DNA of 64,000 nucleotides from Adiantum capillus-veneris (GCA_014529385.2 CM043943.1:100215355-100279354), one strand, 5' to 3'. Counted from the stretch's first letter, positions 43,714 to 57,436 are shown. The notes: generated by a model from the letters alone, not told the origin. Numbers and translations are program-made.

Positions 43714-46410
43714 CACAAGGACCTAAGTAGGTTTCCTACTAACACTCGTGTGATAGTTGCTTGATTTAGTTTTGGCTAAAGAAAGCGTTTTTCTTAAGTG
43801 GATCCGGAAGAGGATATTTCGTGATCAAGTGGATAGCAGGAAGCGTGTATCTTGCCGACGGTTTGTGACTAGATAAGTTTAGTTAGGATCTGTGGATTAG
43901 AGAGTTATTGGTGGTCGAGTGATTTGTGAGGTGATAAAAGCGTTTACTAGTTCGTGTGTGGCAGTGAAGCGTTTTTCTACTCATAGATGCAAAACCCCAT
44001 ATGATTTGTAGGAGTAGCTTTAGGTAAGTGATCCGATTCTGATCAACAGCTATTCAGCATTGAATTATTTACTAAAGTGCTTGATTGCATTTGAAATCAC
44101 GGAAAAGTGTGCTTTTGAGGGTAAAGATGCATTAAACAAGCTTTTGTGGATATTTTTGTATGACTGACTGATGTTGTGCATATAAAAGAGCATTTGCAAG
44201 GGTTCTGTGAAGAAAACCTACAATTCTGTAAACATAAACATCCTACGCGTAGGATGTCTCAAGGGGGTTCTCGAGACCGAATTTGAAAATTCTGACTGCA
44301 CCAGTGGGTTCAGAGGGTAGGTTTTACCCTAGTAACATATTGACTTGGGTGTTTTTTCCTATTTTTGTTGACCAAAAGCCAAAAGGAGGAGTCAGAAAAC
44401 GTAAAATTTCAGAAAAGGCTTAAATTGAGTGATTTTTGCATGTTTTCACAATTGTGAAGCATACTTGCACTTGCTGAGAGCATAAGGAATCATCAGGGAC
44501 ACTTCAGTCTCAAAAAATCAGCAGTAGACATCCTACACGTAGGATGTCTACAGGGTGATCTGGTGGAAATTTTGAAATTCTGAGTTGACTAGTGTGTTCA
44601 GAATGTAGGTTTTACCCTATTTTCACCTGGAAAGTGGAAATTTGACCAAATTTTGACAGATCAAAGCCAAAAGACGAGAATTGCCAGACATCCTACCCAA
44701 ATTGTTCCCAAGGCATAATTTTTGAGACCAAACCATAGGGTGACTTCAAAGACATGTTCTAAATGTTGTATTGAGTGCATGTGATAAATTTCATCTCATT
44801 TGGGTCACTGAAAGGGAAGCTTGAGCAGACTTTAGCACTTTGGATTGAAAAAGGCAAGAACAGCTAGAAATTGGGACTTTTGAAATCCAAACTCAAATCT
44901 AAGCATACCACTGGGTTGCTGACATCAAGGGGAAGCTGTGGCTCAAGTTTGGGGCAATTCGAAGCACTTAGAAATCCTTCGCGTAGGATGTCTTCACCAT
45001 GATTTAGCACTCCAAATCAACCTTTGAGCATACCACAATGATCAGCACCTTAAGGAGAGTCTGTGGCTCAAGTTTGGGTTCATTCTAGGCAAAAAAACAT
45101 CCTACGCGTAGGATGTCTACTGCATAATTCTGAGACCAAAATTCTCATGTGACCATACCATGCTGTCATATAGCCTTAGATAAGCCTCCTAGGAAAATTT
45201 GGTCCAATTTGGAGTTGATTTGAGTTGGGAATTCATTAGAACAGACATCAGGCTTTTGGATTAGATTCTTGATCATTTGACCAACCTATAGGTGTCAGAA
45301 TCAAAAAGTAAAAATAGCTATGAGTTTAGCACATCAAGGGGAAGCTACAGTGCAAGTTTGAGCTGAAACAAAGAAAAAAGACATCCTACGCTTAGGATGT
45401 CTCCAGGGTCATAAAGTGGTCAAAATTCTACTTTGGCCATATAGGGAGGTTCTAAGTGTCTCAAGGATTCCATAACTTTTTTCAAAAGTGAATTTGGACC
45501 TTGCTTGGCCAATTTACCAAGCAAAGACAAGAATTGTCAGACATCCTACTCTTGGAGTGCACTAAAAGCTCTTGCAGCCTAAATCTTGACCTATTGGCAT
45601 CCAAATTCAATTTTGAGCATACCATTGGGTTGCTGAGCACTAGGAGAATCTTGGGATCAAGTTTGGACAAAATCTGAGCAAAAAGACATCCTACGCATAG
45701 GATGTATCCAGCTTGATTTAGGACTCCAAATCAACCTATGAGCACACCACTGTGATCAGCACATCAAGGAGAAGCTGGGGTGAAAATTCAAGTCATTCTG
45801 AGAAAAAAGACATCCTACGCGTAGGATGTCTCAAGGCCATTTTTAGGTCCAAATGAAATTCTGAGCATACCATTGTGTTGCTGGACTTAAGGGGAGTCTC
45901 TGGACCAAATTTTGTTAAATTCTGAGCATATAGACATCCTATGTGTAGGATGTCTCTAGGCTAGTTTTAGGGTCCAATTGTAATTTTGACCATACAAAAG
46001 TGTTCACAGTGTCATAGAGATCCCAAATCTTCTTAAAAAATTGAATTTGGACTCATTTTGACCATTCTAAACTGCATTTCACTGTTTTGGCCATAACTTT
46101 CACAAACGGTATCGGATCGGAAAAGTTTTTATATCAAAACGTAGCCTGAGAGGGGCTCTACAGATCTTAGAGCAAAACCTGAACTAAACGTATGCCTATG
46201 GCAACCATTTAGTTCAACTTTGAATAAAACGTCGTTTGAGGCCTCAAAATACATCCGCAAGTTAGGGGTGTCTGAAAGCGACAATTTGCGAGAATTGTGA
46301 CGAAACGGTTGCAGTTTTGGACATAGTTTCGACTTTTCCCTAACCAAAGAACTTGAACACAGTGGACTAAGTCTACGTGAACCAAGCAAAAGCTCTTAAG
46401 CCCAGAAATC
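43714..46410 (+). other. Long untranslated leader of element F
   Basis: About 2.7 kb between primer site and gag start, with no long open frame. From 44238 to 45955 it is an eroded repeat array centred on palindromes (listed separately). Shared flank phrases are GAGCATACCA.TG.GTTGCTG, AAGGGGAAGCTGTGGCTCAAGTTT and AAAAAGACATCC. The downstream end (46080-46400) is unique. Confidence 0.8.
44238..45955. repeat. Array of palindromes based on ACATCCTACGCGTAGGATGT
   Basis: Copies are at 44238-44257 (perfect), 44525-44550, 44970-44993 (weak), 45097-45116 (perfect), 45379-45402, 45684-45707, 45808-45831 (perfect) and 45932-45955. Left half sites lie at 44686-44696 and 45539-45549. Most copies extend to AGACATCC...GGATGTCT, 24 bases. 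Spacings are 124-161 or about 285, as if an array of units near 140 bases had lost some palindromes. As RNA each copy can form a short hairpin, and as DNA each is a symmetric site with the core ACGCGT. Confidence 0.95.
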
Positions 46411-48059
46411 ATGTCTACGCTAGATTCAAACACAGCTTACACAAGCTTGGAGATCCCGACGATAGAGGAATATCCTCCCACAATGGATCTTCCAAACTTG
46501 CAATTGATAAAGATCCATCTTGTTGAGAGAGTTTGGATGATTGGTCATGAGAGTGAAGGACTATATAGATACATTGACGACAATGAGGTCAATCTTTATA
46601 AGTGCTCAGATAGATAGATACATACATTGAAGGACTATATAGATACATTGACGACAATGAGGTCAATCTTTATAAGTGCTCAGATCCATACCTAGAAGAG
46701 ATAACGGATTACAAGCTCTTATATGTCTACACATACGAAGTCGATTGTCAATGGAGATCTATAGTTTTCGACAAGTATGGGCGAGAATACAGAGTTGTAG
46801 AAAGCACAAATCCACAGACTGTACTAGAAAGAGGTGGATATTTGGTCAATAAAGGACCACAAATGCCTCCACCAAACACGAGAATTCCTATAGGAATTCC
46901 AAGAAGAGAGCCACCAGGATTCCCTTCAAGAGCGATAACGAGAGAAGGATTGGGAGAGTCTCTGGTTAGACTTATAGACAATCGACGAGTTAGACCATCC
47001 CAAGTCCAGAAATGGGTAAACAGAAAATACTCCGGAGATAAAGATCCGAGAGATCACGTAACGGCTTTTAGAAGAGTGATTAGAGCAGAGGAAGTTTCAG
47101 ATTTTGAGACACAGTTTGCGGGATTTGGATTGACTCTAGAAGATGATGCAGCTACATGGTTCGACTCGGTGGAAAAATGGGATTTTGAGACCCTAAATGA
47201 GCTGTTTGAGGAGTTTATTGAAGAATTATCTCCAAAAGGCATTGCTCACAACACGGTCTCGCAAATCCATAGATTCAAACAAAAAGAGAATGAATCAGTA
47301 CGCAAAGCATCATTACGGCTCAAGAGATATGTTAAGCTCTGTCCGAGAGCGGAATTACCTACGCAAGCACGACTGATACTGATCTTTATCCAGGGAATGA
47401 GAGATGTGAGCCTTCAGAAGGATCTGCATATGATAAGGAGGATGACGCTAAACGAGTTGATCAAAGAAGCTCTTTATCTAGTGGATAATTGTGAGGCATA
47501 CAAAGAAAAGGACTTAAAGAGTGAATGAGATGACACATCCTCTCAGCACAGTGTTTCACAGATAAGTGAATCCATTGCCAAGCCAATGACACCTATTGAT
47601 CAAGAAAAGCTTATCGACGACTTGGTCAAGAGGTTGATTCCTCTTGTAAGGTCTGATTCAGGAGAGCCGAAGTGGTGTGAAATTGAGAGAAAATGGACGA
47701 ACCATACGGGGAAAGAGTGCTATTATAGCATGGAAAACGCTAGGGAGAGGTATGTACAACCTATTCCAGAAGCACCTACTCCACCTAGATACATTACAGG
47801 GAATGCGCCGAGACCAGTAGGAGTTTTAAGGCCACAGCTTGTCTTAGGACAACAACCTCCACTGCCAGGTGCTAGAATGCAGGTAGACATGAGATACATG
47901 CCAATGATGGAAGCATCAAATAAACCAATGCCAGTACCAGCTACAATGTGGTATACCAACCAAAGTGGGTACTACCCTTCTGAGCAACAAAATGTGAGAG
48001 AAACACATGGAGTGGTGAGGCCGGTACAACCTCCACCTCCTGGGTTTCAGTCAAAATAA
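46411..48059 (+). pseudogene. gag: Element F gag
   Basis: It starts with ATG at 46411 (MSTLDSNTAYTSLEIP). A 74-bp tandem duplication (46555-46611 and 46629-46685) shifts the frame; without it the frame runs on into 46842. The capsid core has ATWFDSVEKWDFETLNELFEEFIEEL, QKENESVRKASLRLKRYVKLCP and LILIFIQGMRDVSLQKDLHM, a clear Retrotrans_gag domain. A TGA at 47526 splits it, and the same frame continues to 48059 with WCEIERKWTNHTGKECYYS and a Pro-rich tail. Confidence 0.85.
46555..46685 (+). repeat. 74-bp tandem duplication in gag of element F
   Basis: GAAGGACTATATAGATACAT... occurs at 46555 and again at 46629, with 57 identical bases in each and a 17-base spacer (AGATAGATACATACATT). 74 is not a multiple of three, so the copy breaks the frame. 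Confidence 0.95.
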
Positions 48060-48129
48060 AGAAGGTATGAAATGGACGAAAGTACATTGCGATTCATTGC
48101 AAATAGCAAAGGTCAAAGCTTGCTTATAG

Positions 48130-49219
48130 CCAAGAGGAAATGCTAAAAGAATCTCCTTAACCAGAGACAGATTGTCACAAAAGTCATGACAACCACTTGG
48201 TCAAACAATGTCCTCATACGGAGATCATGGAAGTAAATTCCTATTTTCTTGAGTGTGGCATCACTCACTTGATCCCGGATTGCCCAAAAAAACCAAACCA
48301 AATTAGGAAAATCACGACAAATGTATCAGGGATTGTTCAGCTACCTAGTAGCTATGAAAATGAAAATGTCGTACCAGTTCAAGTGGTTACAAGAGCACAA
48401 GCTCAAAAGAAACCTGATGAGAATCCAAAGACAAAGAACACGGAAAGTGACATGAGTCCAAAGACAGATGCACCTAGTCAGAAAACCAAGAGCAAACGAA
48501 ATAGTTGGAAAGCTAGAAAGACTAGGATCAAAACATGCAGGGAACGAGAGCAAAAATCCCTAGCTGAGAAGCTTACCGAAGCTGAGGAGAAGATAAAACA
48601 ACATGAGGAAAAGGAGGCACCTTCTCTTACACAGATGGTTAAACCTCTAGAAGAACCATCCACGGATGAGAAACCAAGAAATTCTAGTTCAGGAGGATCT
48701 TTGTTGGCAGAGAATATTAATGAGACATTAGATGCCCTCTTGAAAGCCTATGATGAAAGGCTCAAAAACAACCAAACCCAAGAACACAGGTGGATGACAT
48801 ATCCCTATGCGGAACTAGAAAAGCAAAAATTTGAAATGTGCCAGAAAATGATTCAAACAGCCCAAGCTTTACTAGAACCACCAGTTGCAAAACCTAAGGA
48901 TGTGATCCGTGTCATGCCTACACACATAATCCCACCAAACCAGGAACTAAAAGAGCCAGATTCTAGTCATAAGCACAGACCAAACCTCAAAGACCTAGCA
49001 TTAGAACCAAGGATAGTACTGAATACCACGGATAACTCTTCCGAGGGATTTCACCAAGCTATACCTGAGGATTGTAAAGAGATAGATGGTCTTGACGAAT
49101 TGTGGAAACAAGTCAGAGAGGCCAATGAAGCCGATGACCTAAGAAGACGAGTAGAAAAGACTGGCGATGAACGAGGAGTGTTTCTACCACCAATAGAGGA
49201 ATTTGAGACTAGATCTTAA
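48130..49219 (+). pseudogene. Element F gag-protease linker with two decayed zinc knuckles
   Basis: CHKSHDNHLVKQC (about 48172-48210) and YFLECGITHLIPDC (about 48241-48282) look like two CCHC knuckles that each lost a residue or ligand. A long charged, mostly helical linker follows (coiled-coil-like KLTEAEEKIKQHEEKE). It ends with TAA at 49217, directly followed by ATG of the protease frame in the same reading frame. Confidence 0.65.
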
Positions 49220-50623
49220 ATGAATCCAGACGTGCAATCGTGTTGGGGCGACAAAGGATATGTACAATCTATGGATAGTCAACCCCATTCGCTAAGAACA
49301 CTACCTTCCTACATGGGAGAGTACGAGACCAAGTCAGATGTGGTTGCAGTCCCATCACAGAGACTGTCTCCCAACAAGGCCATTGATTTAAAGGGGCTAG
49401 TAGATATTCTATCTACCCCAGTCACCTGTACAATAATGTTAGCCGAGCTGCTCAGAATAAGACCAAACATGTGGGCTAATGTGGGTAAATGTCTAGAGAA
49501 ATTTGGTGTAAAAACCCCAATGACTCAAATCGAGGAAGGCATCAAAGAGCTTGATATGCATCAACTAAATACTAGGCCAGTGCCATTAAACAAGTTAGGC
49601 GAGTATTACGAGGGAGAAGATGGAAACACCACCCTTCCTATGGAATTCAATGGTGTAAAAACCATGGCAATCCTTGACAGTGGAGCTGAGGTGGCCATTG
49701 CAACCAAAGAGGTTTGGAATAAATGGGGAAAACCTACCTTGATATCCACACGAATGACCCTGCAGCTTGCAGACGGACACAAGGAAAAGCCCCTAGGACT
49801 GCTAGAAAAAGTACTTGTTACTTCTTGTGGCATTGAATATGGACACACTTTTGTTGTTGTTGACTTTGGCAAGAAGAACAACTATGACATCATTCTGGGA
49901 AGACCATTCATGCGACAATTGAAAATGGTCCAAGATTGGGGTTATGACCATATATACCCGAGACATATGGAAACCATAACAAAGATAAACTTGAGGGACC
50001 ATAGCTATAGGGATGTGACGAGAACACCGGTTGAGGAGTTTGATTCCGCCACCGTGGTAGGATCAGAACTTCCAGCTTGGTTAGGTAAGCCTAAAGAACT
50101 GTGGATGTGTGGAGCTTCACAATGTGGCAGCTTGAAACGTGAGGAATGTATCCTAGATCCGGTTATAGAGGATATGAACTATATCCCAGAACCATTTCCT
50201 GAAGAAGAGTTAGAGCCTTTTGGATGGGAACACATCTTGGCTACTCTGGACGTGTGCGCTGTGGAGGATGCTCCCACAACAAAGTTTTGTGATGAAAATG
50301 GCTATGTTGTCGTTCCTTATTTTGCAGTGAGTGTAATCCAGGAAAACGAAGAGGTCCAGACATCAACAAGCTCTCAACATAAGGAGCAAACAAAGAAATG
50401 TGGAGAATCAAAAGATGAAGAAGACGACGAGTTCTATGACTCTGTAGAACACTTCGAGCTTCAAGAAGCTCAACGACCCGGGAATCAATGTCATCGCTAC
50501 ATGAATAAAGTGCATCAAAAATGGATTCCAAAGTCCTCGGTAAAGACACACCCACCACAAGCATCCTCATACATGGCTCCTAATAAGGATGCAAAGACTC
50601 AGCTAGGAGGAATACAATGCTAA
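49220..50623 (+). CDS. Element F retropepsin-like protease protein
   Basis: An open frame of 467 codons. Residues 130-235 form the protease: MEFNGVKTMAILDSGAEVAIA has the canonical Asp-Ser-Gly (residues 153-155), and YDIILGRPFM (223-232) is the second signature. The remaining 230 residues are acidic and unlike any pol domain. QKWIPKSS near residue 435 is the first of the W-I/V-P-K motifs. The protease would cut the gag protein. The frame itself has no stop, so this is the best-preserved gene of element F. Confidence 0.85.
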   Translation: MNPDVQSCWGDKGYVQSMDSQPHSLRTLPSYMGEYETKSDVVAVPSQRLSPNKAIDLKGLVDILSTPVTCTIMLAELLRIRPNMWANVGKCLEKFGVKTPMTQIEEGIKELDMHQLNTRPVPLNKLGEYYEGEDGNTTLPMEFNGVKTMAILDSGAEVAIATKEVWNKWGKPTLISTRMTLQLADGHKEKPLGLLEKVLVTSCGIEYGHTFVVVDFGKKNNYDIILGRPFMRQLKMVQDWGYDHIYPRHMETITKINLRDHSYRDVTRTPVEEFDSATVVGSELPAWLGKPKELWMCGASQCGSLKREECILDPVIEDMNYIPEPFPEEELEPFGWEHILATLDVCAVEDAPTTKFCDENGYVVVPYFAVSVIQENEEVQTSTSSQHKEQTKKCGESKDEEDDEFYDSVEHFELQEAQRPGNQCHRYMNKVHQKWIPKSSVKTHPPQASSYMAPNKDAKTQLGGIQC

Positions 50624-51384
50624 CAAGCTAACAATGCTCTAATCAATGGGCTAGAAAAGTCCTCCAAGAAACTACCACCCACGAGCAAACAGACAGTAAC
50701 TTTCCACTACCAGCCAAAAAATCAAGGGAAAGTACAAGAAGTTAACCTTGCTGAGGATAGTAGCGATAGTGATGAATCTTACGACATCCCCTATCATCAA
50801 CTCAGGCCATCACTATCACCAACCCCCTCAGCAACAACCATGAAAGGTGAAAAGAACAGGACAACAAGTCAAAGCCAAAAAGCTCGACAAATCTGGATAC
50901 CAAAAATCCAGATTAGCCAAAAACAGATATGGATCAAGAAGACAAAGATCTCTAATGACAAATCACAAAATCCAACACCAAAAAAAAAACAAGGAAAGCG
51001 TGCATGAACGGGTAAGAATATCACAAAATTGCAAGCTTTCACAACTCAGTTTGGGCTCCAAAGAAGATGATTCAAGCACGAAAAAGTCAGGAATTCATTT
51101 GGATTCCAAAACAACCACAGTATCAACTTTCAAAGCCTAAATCCCGTCCCCAACCAAGCATACAAGGGCTGAAGCAAAGACCACTGTCGACTCACACAAC
51201 AAAAAGGTGGATCCCAAAGAAGTCTCTTCAAACACAAACGAAGCACGGGAAAGTATGGGTTCCCAAACGAGAGTCAGCAACAAAACAACCAATAATCGCA
51301 AAGAAATGGGTCCCAAAGAAGACCAACAAAAGTGCTGTTAGTGCATCTCCGCTTGAATTCTTACAATTCTTCCTACGATTATAG
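50624..51384 (+). pseudogene. Element F tail region with repeated W-I/V-P-K motifs
   Basis: After the TAA at 50621 the same frame continues (QANNALINGLEKSSKK...) with IWIPK near 50892. After a frame change near an A run (50976) the motifs IWIPK, RWIPKK, VWVPKR and KWVPKK follow in 51067-51384. Including the copy in the previous frame there are about six or seven copies in a basic, Gln/Lys-rich context. It looks like an RNA-binding or gag-like tail, but the function is unknown to me. Confidence 0.6.
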
Positions 51385-53645
<2,261 letters not shown>

Positions 53646-53659
53646 GTGGAAGGGGGGAA
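53646..53659 (+). other. Polypurine tract of element F
   Basis: GTGGAAGGGGGGAA directly precedes the 3' LTR start TGTTGACC. Composition and position are ideal. Confidence 0.85.
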
Positions 53660-54619
53660 TGTTGACCGCTGGGTCAACAACACAACATAACTCAAGTTTC
53701 GTACCAAAGTCTTATCTTTTGCGAGTTATGAAATGCTGCGGATTATGGCTATAAATGTCATTTGTAATGAGTAGTTATTCTAGTTTCAGAAGCCGAGGTA
53801 CAATGGCACTTCCAGATTGTAAATACAAAGCCATTTGACCCTTTCAACCCCATTTTTGGTTAAACCTAAGGTAGCCTTAGTATATAACGTACCTAGGTCA
53901 TTTTGTAAAGGAGACTTTAATCATAATCAAAACTTTAGCGCTACCGTCTACTGTGTGTGAGAGAGAAAGAGAGTGAGCGTGAGCTTCATCCTCTCGCTAC
54001 ACCCGGCTCGCTCAACACATTGGAGATCCAACTGCACCATTGTTGTAGGCTCGAGGAGAGCTACGCGACAACGCCAAGCATTCCACGTGAGACGAAGCGC
54101 ACATGTCGATGCATCTACGAGCTATTTGTGGCTGTAAGTGTATCAAACGATGTCTATTTTCTGCGTGCTAGTAGTCTATAGAATCGTGGAAACATAAGCT
54201 ACGCATAGGTACTCATAAATTTCAGTTTCAGGCACTTTCAAAATTTTGCTCTGTCATCCTACGCGTTCTCCGCAGACGGGTTTAGAGTGAGGGTTTTGAG
54301 TGTATAAGCTTAGGGACAGGTGTATCCTAGTGAGGGGATGGTTTTCCTTAAGTTTCGTATGAATCTGGCATGATTAGGTGAGTTACCTTCCGTATGTGTG
54401 TATGTGGATAGGTGGTGTAGTTGAGAGCAGTGAGGTTCTTGATTGTGGTTTAGTTGGCCTTCCAGAGTGTTGTATGTGTAGGATGATCTCAGCTTGACAA
54501 GCTAAAGAGATTTCCTCCGTGTGCCTATCGTGTCATCTGTGTCCTCGATTAACATTATGTTGATATAGGTAGTGTTTGCATGCACTTAATGGGTGTGTGA
54601 GTTGCTCGCCCGTTAAACA
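53660..54619 (+). mobile_element. 3' LTR of element F
   Basis: 960 bases, TGTTGACC to GTTAAACA, followed by the ACAGG duplication. It matches the 5' copy with scattered substitutions and one 60-base stretch missing from that copy. CATCCTACGCGT at 54255-54266 is the left half and core of the leader palindrome. Confidence 0.95.
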
Positions 54620-54624
54620 ACAGG

Positions 54625-55500
54625 CAATAGTGCTTCCTTTCCATATACCAAATGAGATGGAGTAAACACTGTACCTGTCTTCATCGAAGTACGATAAGCC
54701 CATAATGCACTAGGCAATTCCAAATCCCAATTCTTTCATTGGTGCTCTGTCACTTTCGAAAGAATCTGTACCAACTCAGCATTGAATCTTTCATTTAAGC
54801 CATTACACTGTGGGTAATAAGGAGTGGTATGCTGGTGCCTAATCTTTATCTTCGCGCATAAAAAATCTTGCAGTTTAGCTCTAAATCTTGGCCCCTTATC
54901 TGAAAGTAGCTCCAATGGCACCCCAAACTTGCAACATATTTCATCGTACACAAATTTTGCCACATCCTTTGTAGTGATCTGTTTTACTGCGATAGCCTCT
55001 GCCCATCTAGAGAGATAGTCCACTGCAGACAGAATATAACTTTTGCCCTTGCTTGGATAGGTAATGGGCCTATTGCATGAATCCCCCACTTTTCAAATAC
55101 ATCAAATGCCATAATGGTTTTTTGTACCTTTGGCTTCAACACTCTCTTCCCAAATGCTTGACACCTATTGCAAGACCTACACCAATGGTGAACATCCTTG
55201 TGCAAACTAGGCCAGACATACCCCTCTTGCAAGATCTTATGCAAAGTGATCTTTAGAGAAAAATGACCGCCACATGCGCCTTCATGATTCTCTTCCAAGA
55301 CTCTGTAAAGCTCCTCCCTCCAAGGTACACGTCTCAACACGAGATCAGCCCCTTTCATGTATAAGACATCACCAATCAATTTGTACATGTATGCTCTACG
55401 CACAAAGCCATACTTCTTAGACTTCTGAATCTCCTTTGGAATGATTCCTGTTAGCAAAAACTCCTCTTCTCTATCCAAAGTTTCCCGGCCATGATAAAGA
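54625..55500 (-). pseudogene. pol: Element E integrase, zinc-finger and catalytic core
   Basis: On minus: HEGACGGHFS...HHWCRSCNRCQ (zinc finger, about 55150-55290), then SAVDYLSRWAEA (first Asp, about 55020), LLSDKGPRF (second Asp) and PYYPQCNGLNERFNAEL (Glu). All three DDE residues are present. A frame change lies near 55050. The gene is cut by element F after GKEALLP and continues at 42788. Confidence 0.9.
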
Positions 55501-56134
55501 GGTAAAGTGGTCCTCAACACAAATAGCTCCCCAATCATGCTTTGAGCTGCTTCATGTGCTTCTCCATTTAGAGAACGTTCAATGTGTCTGATGCTCCATG
55601 CTTCACACTTTTTGAACAGGCCTTTAATTCTGAAACACATTTCCTTAAATGAGTTGTTCTTGCTCTTCCACACACCCAGCACTTGCTTCACAACTAACAA
55701 GGCATCACCTTTTATGCTCAGCCTTCGAATCCCATGCTTCAAACAAATGTGTAATCCGGCTTCCAACGTTGCATATTCAGCCTCATTATTACTATGCGCA
55801 TCCAACTTGAACCCTCTCTTACATACTAGCTTCCCCTATGGATCATAAAGTGCTATACCCCCTGAAGCTGCATCATAGCTCTTTCTGTATGAGCCATCAA
55901 AGAACAACACATGTGCATTGCTGATCTGTGGCACTTCTTCAACTACCTTTCTCACCACCTCTTCCTTAACAAGAAGGGGATTCTCCTTATAGGTCAGCAA
56001 ATCGGCTAGGGTAGCCCTTGTACTGTCTTCCACTAGAAAAGAGAACTCAAACTCTTGCAGCTCAATTATCCATTTCTTCACCACATTTGACATGTTAGTA
56101 CCATTAATTAGCTATGGCAAAAATCAATAACTCC
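55501..56134 (-). pseudogene. pol: Element E archaeal-type RNase H
   Basis: On minus: MSNVVKKWIIELQEFEFSF closes the first RNase H region. The second RNase H follows with VLFFDGSYRKS (about 55900), NNEAEYATLEAGL (about 55790) and KGDALLVVKQVLGVW. A TAG at 55836 lies between. Near 56100-56150 an A-rich run (T-rich on minus) breaks the link to the upstream frame. Confidence 0.8.
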
Positions 56135-57430
56135 TCAAGAAAAAAAAAAGGTCGTGGTAGCAAGTAATGACGAAATCGTCGACCGACAAGCAAATATTAC
56201 ACTGGCCATCACTAGCTCTACTTCCGAGAACTTTCTCTCTGCTACCAACTTCACCCGCCTTGCACAATACACTGGCCTCATAAAATGGCTGCATTTCCCC
56301 TTTTGCAATAGCATGGCTCCAATGGCATCATCCCCTACTGATGGATTTACATAAAACACTTTCTCCAAATCAGGAGCCTGCATGGCTGACAACCCCCCTA
56401 ACACCTCTTGAAACACTTCTTCACACTTGTCATCCCATTGCAATGGATCATGCTTTGCCACTTGCTGTAATGGATAAAGAAGCTGCGAAGACAATGGAAT
56501 AAACCGTGCCATGTACTTCACTTTGTGTATAAAGGTTGCCAATTGCTTCGTACTCGTAGGTGATGGAAGAAGAATAATAGACTTAACCTTATCTGGATTA
56601 GCCTCAATGCCATTTTCTGACACCATGTGGCCCAATAACTTCACCCTTGGCTGTGCTAGATGACATTTCTTTAGATTTAGTTGTCCTCCACATTCATCAT
56701 ATCGAGCTAATACCATCTTCAACTTCTCATGGTGTTCATCCCTACTGCTATAGACACAAAAGTCGTCCATAAAAGCTTTAACACAACTACCAATGAATGG
56801 TTTCAATACCCATTTTGCTCTCTCTTGATAGAAAGATGGTCCATTTGTCAACCCAAATGGCAATACCGTGTAGCAATAGCAGCCCCATGGCGTAATAAAC
56901 GTTGTCTTTGTTCGGTCTTTAAGAGCAATCTTCAATTGAAAATAGCCTAAAAAACCATCACATACATTGTACCTCTCATAACCTGCCACCACAGAATCCA
57001 AGATCTGATCAATGAATGGAAGAGGATATGGGTTTTTCTTAGTGGCTGCATTTAAGGGTTTAAAATCTACACAAATCCTCCACTTCCCATCCTTCTTTGG
57101 ACTGACTACTACTGGACTCACCCATTCTGTGGTCTCCACAGGGACTATGAACCCTGCCTTCAATAACTTGTCCACCTCTTCCCGCAATGCTGCCATCTGC
57201 TCTTGACCCATCCTTCTTAGCCTTTTCCGCACTGGCTTAGCACCCTCTTTCAGCTCTATATGCATCTCTTCACCCTTGAACCCTTTGATCTCTTCATATG
57301 AAGTAATGAAAAAATCAGGAAAACTAGCCAGCATGTGCAAATATATCTCCTTCTCCATGGCTGACAGGTCTCCACTGATCATTTGTGTCATCAATTCCTG
57401 CTTCTTTGACAACTCAACCTTCGTCTGCAT
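56135..57430 (-). CDS. pol: Element E reverse transcriptase and first RNase H
   Basis: An open frame of 431 codons. RT motifs in order: WVSPVVVSPKKDGKWRICVDFKPLNAAT (residues 103-130, first Asp 122), TTFITPWGCYCYTVLPFGLTN (177-197), KAFMDDFCVYSS (218-229, catalytic Asp pair intact) and LLGHMVSENGIEANPDKV (thumb). A connection and a weak first RNase H (FYVNPSVGDDAIGAMLLQ) follow. It is the best-preserved RT in the window. The C-terminus is cut by a frameshift in an A-rich run. Confidence 0.9.
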   Translation of the reverse strand: MQTKVELSKKQELMTQMISGDLSAMEKEIYLHMLASFPDFFITSYEEIKGFKGEEMHIELKEGAKPVRKRLRRMGQEQMAALREEVDKLLKAGFIVPVETTEWVSPVVVSPKKDGKWRICVDFKPLNAATKKNPYPLPFIDQILDSVVAGYERYNVCDGFLGYFQLKIALKDRTKTTFITPWGCYCYTVLPFGLTNGPSFYQERAKWVLKPFIGSCVKAFMDDFCVYSSRDEHHEKLKMVLARYDECGGQLNLKKCHLAQPRVKLLGHMVSENGIEANPDKVKSIILLPSPTSTKQLATFIHKVKYMARFIPLSSQLLYPLQQVAKHDPLQWDDKCEEVFQEVLGGLSAMQAPDLEKVFYVNPSVGDDAIGAMLLQKGKCSHFMRPVYCARRVKLVAERKFSEVELVMASVIFACRSTISSLLATTTFFFS

Positions 57431-57436
57431 CAGCCC

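Noticed and set aside
44238..45955. CRISPR-like array
   Set aside because: Repeats are palindromes in a retroelement leader, spacing is irregular, spacers are related to each other, and the DNA is eukaryotic.
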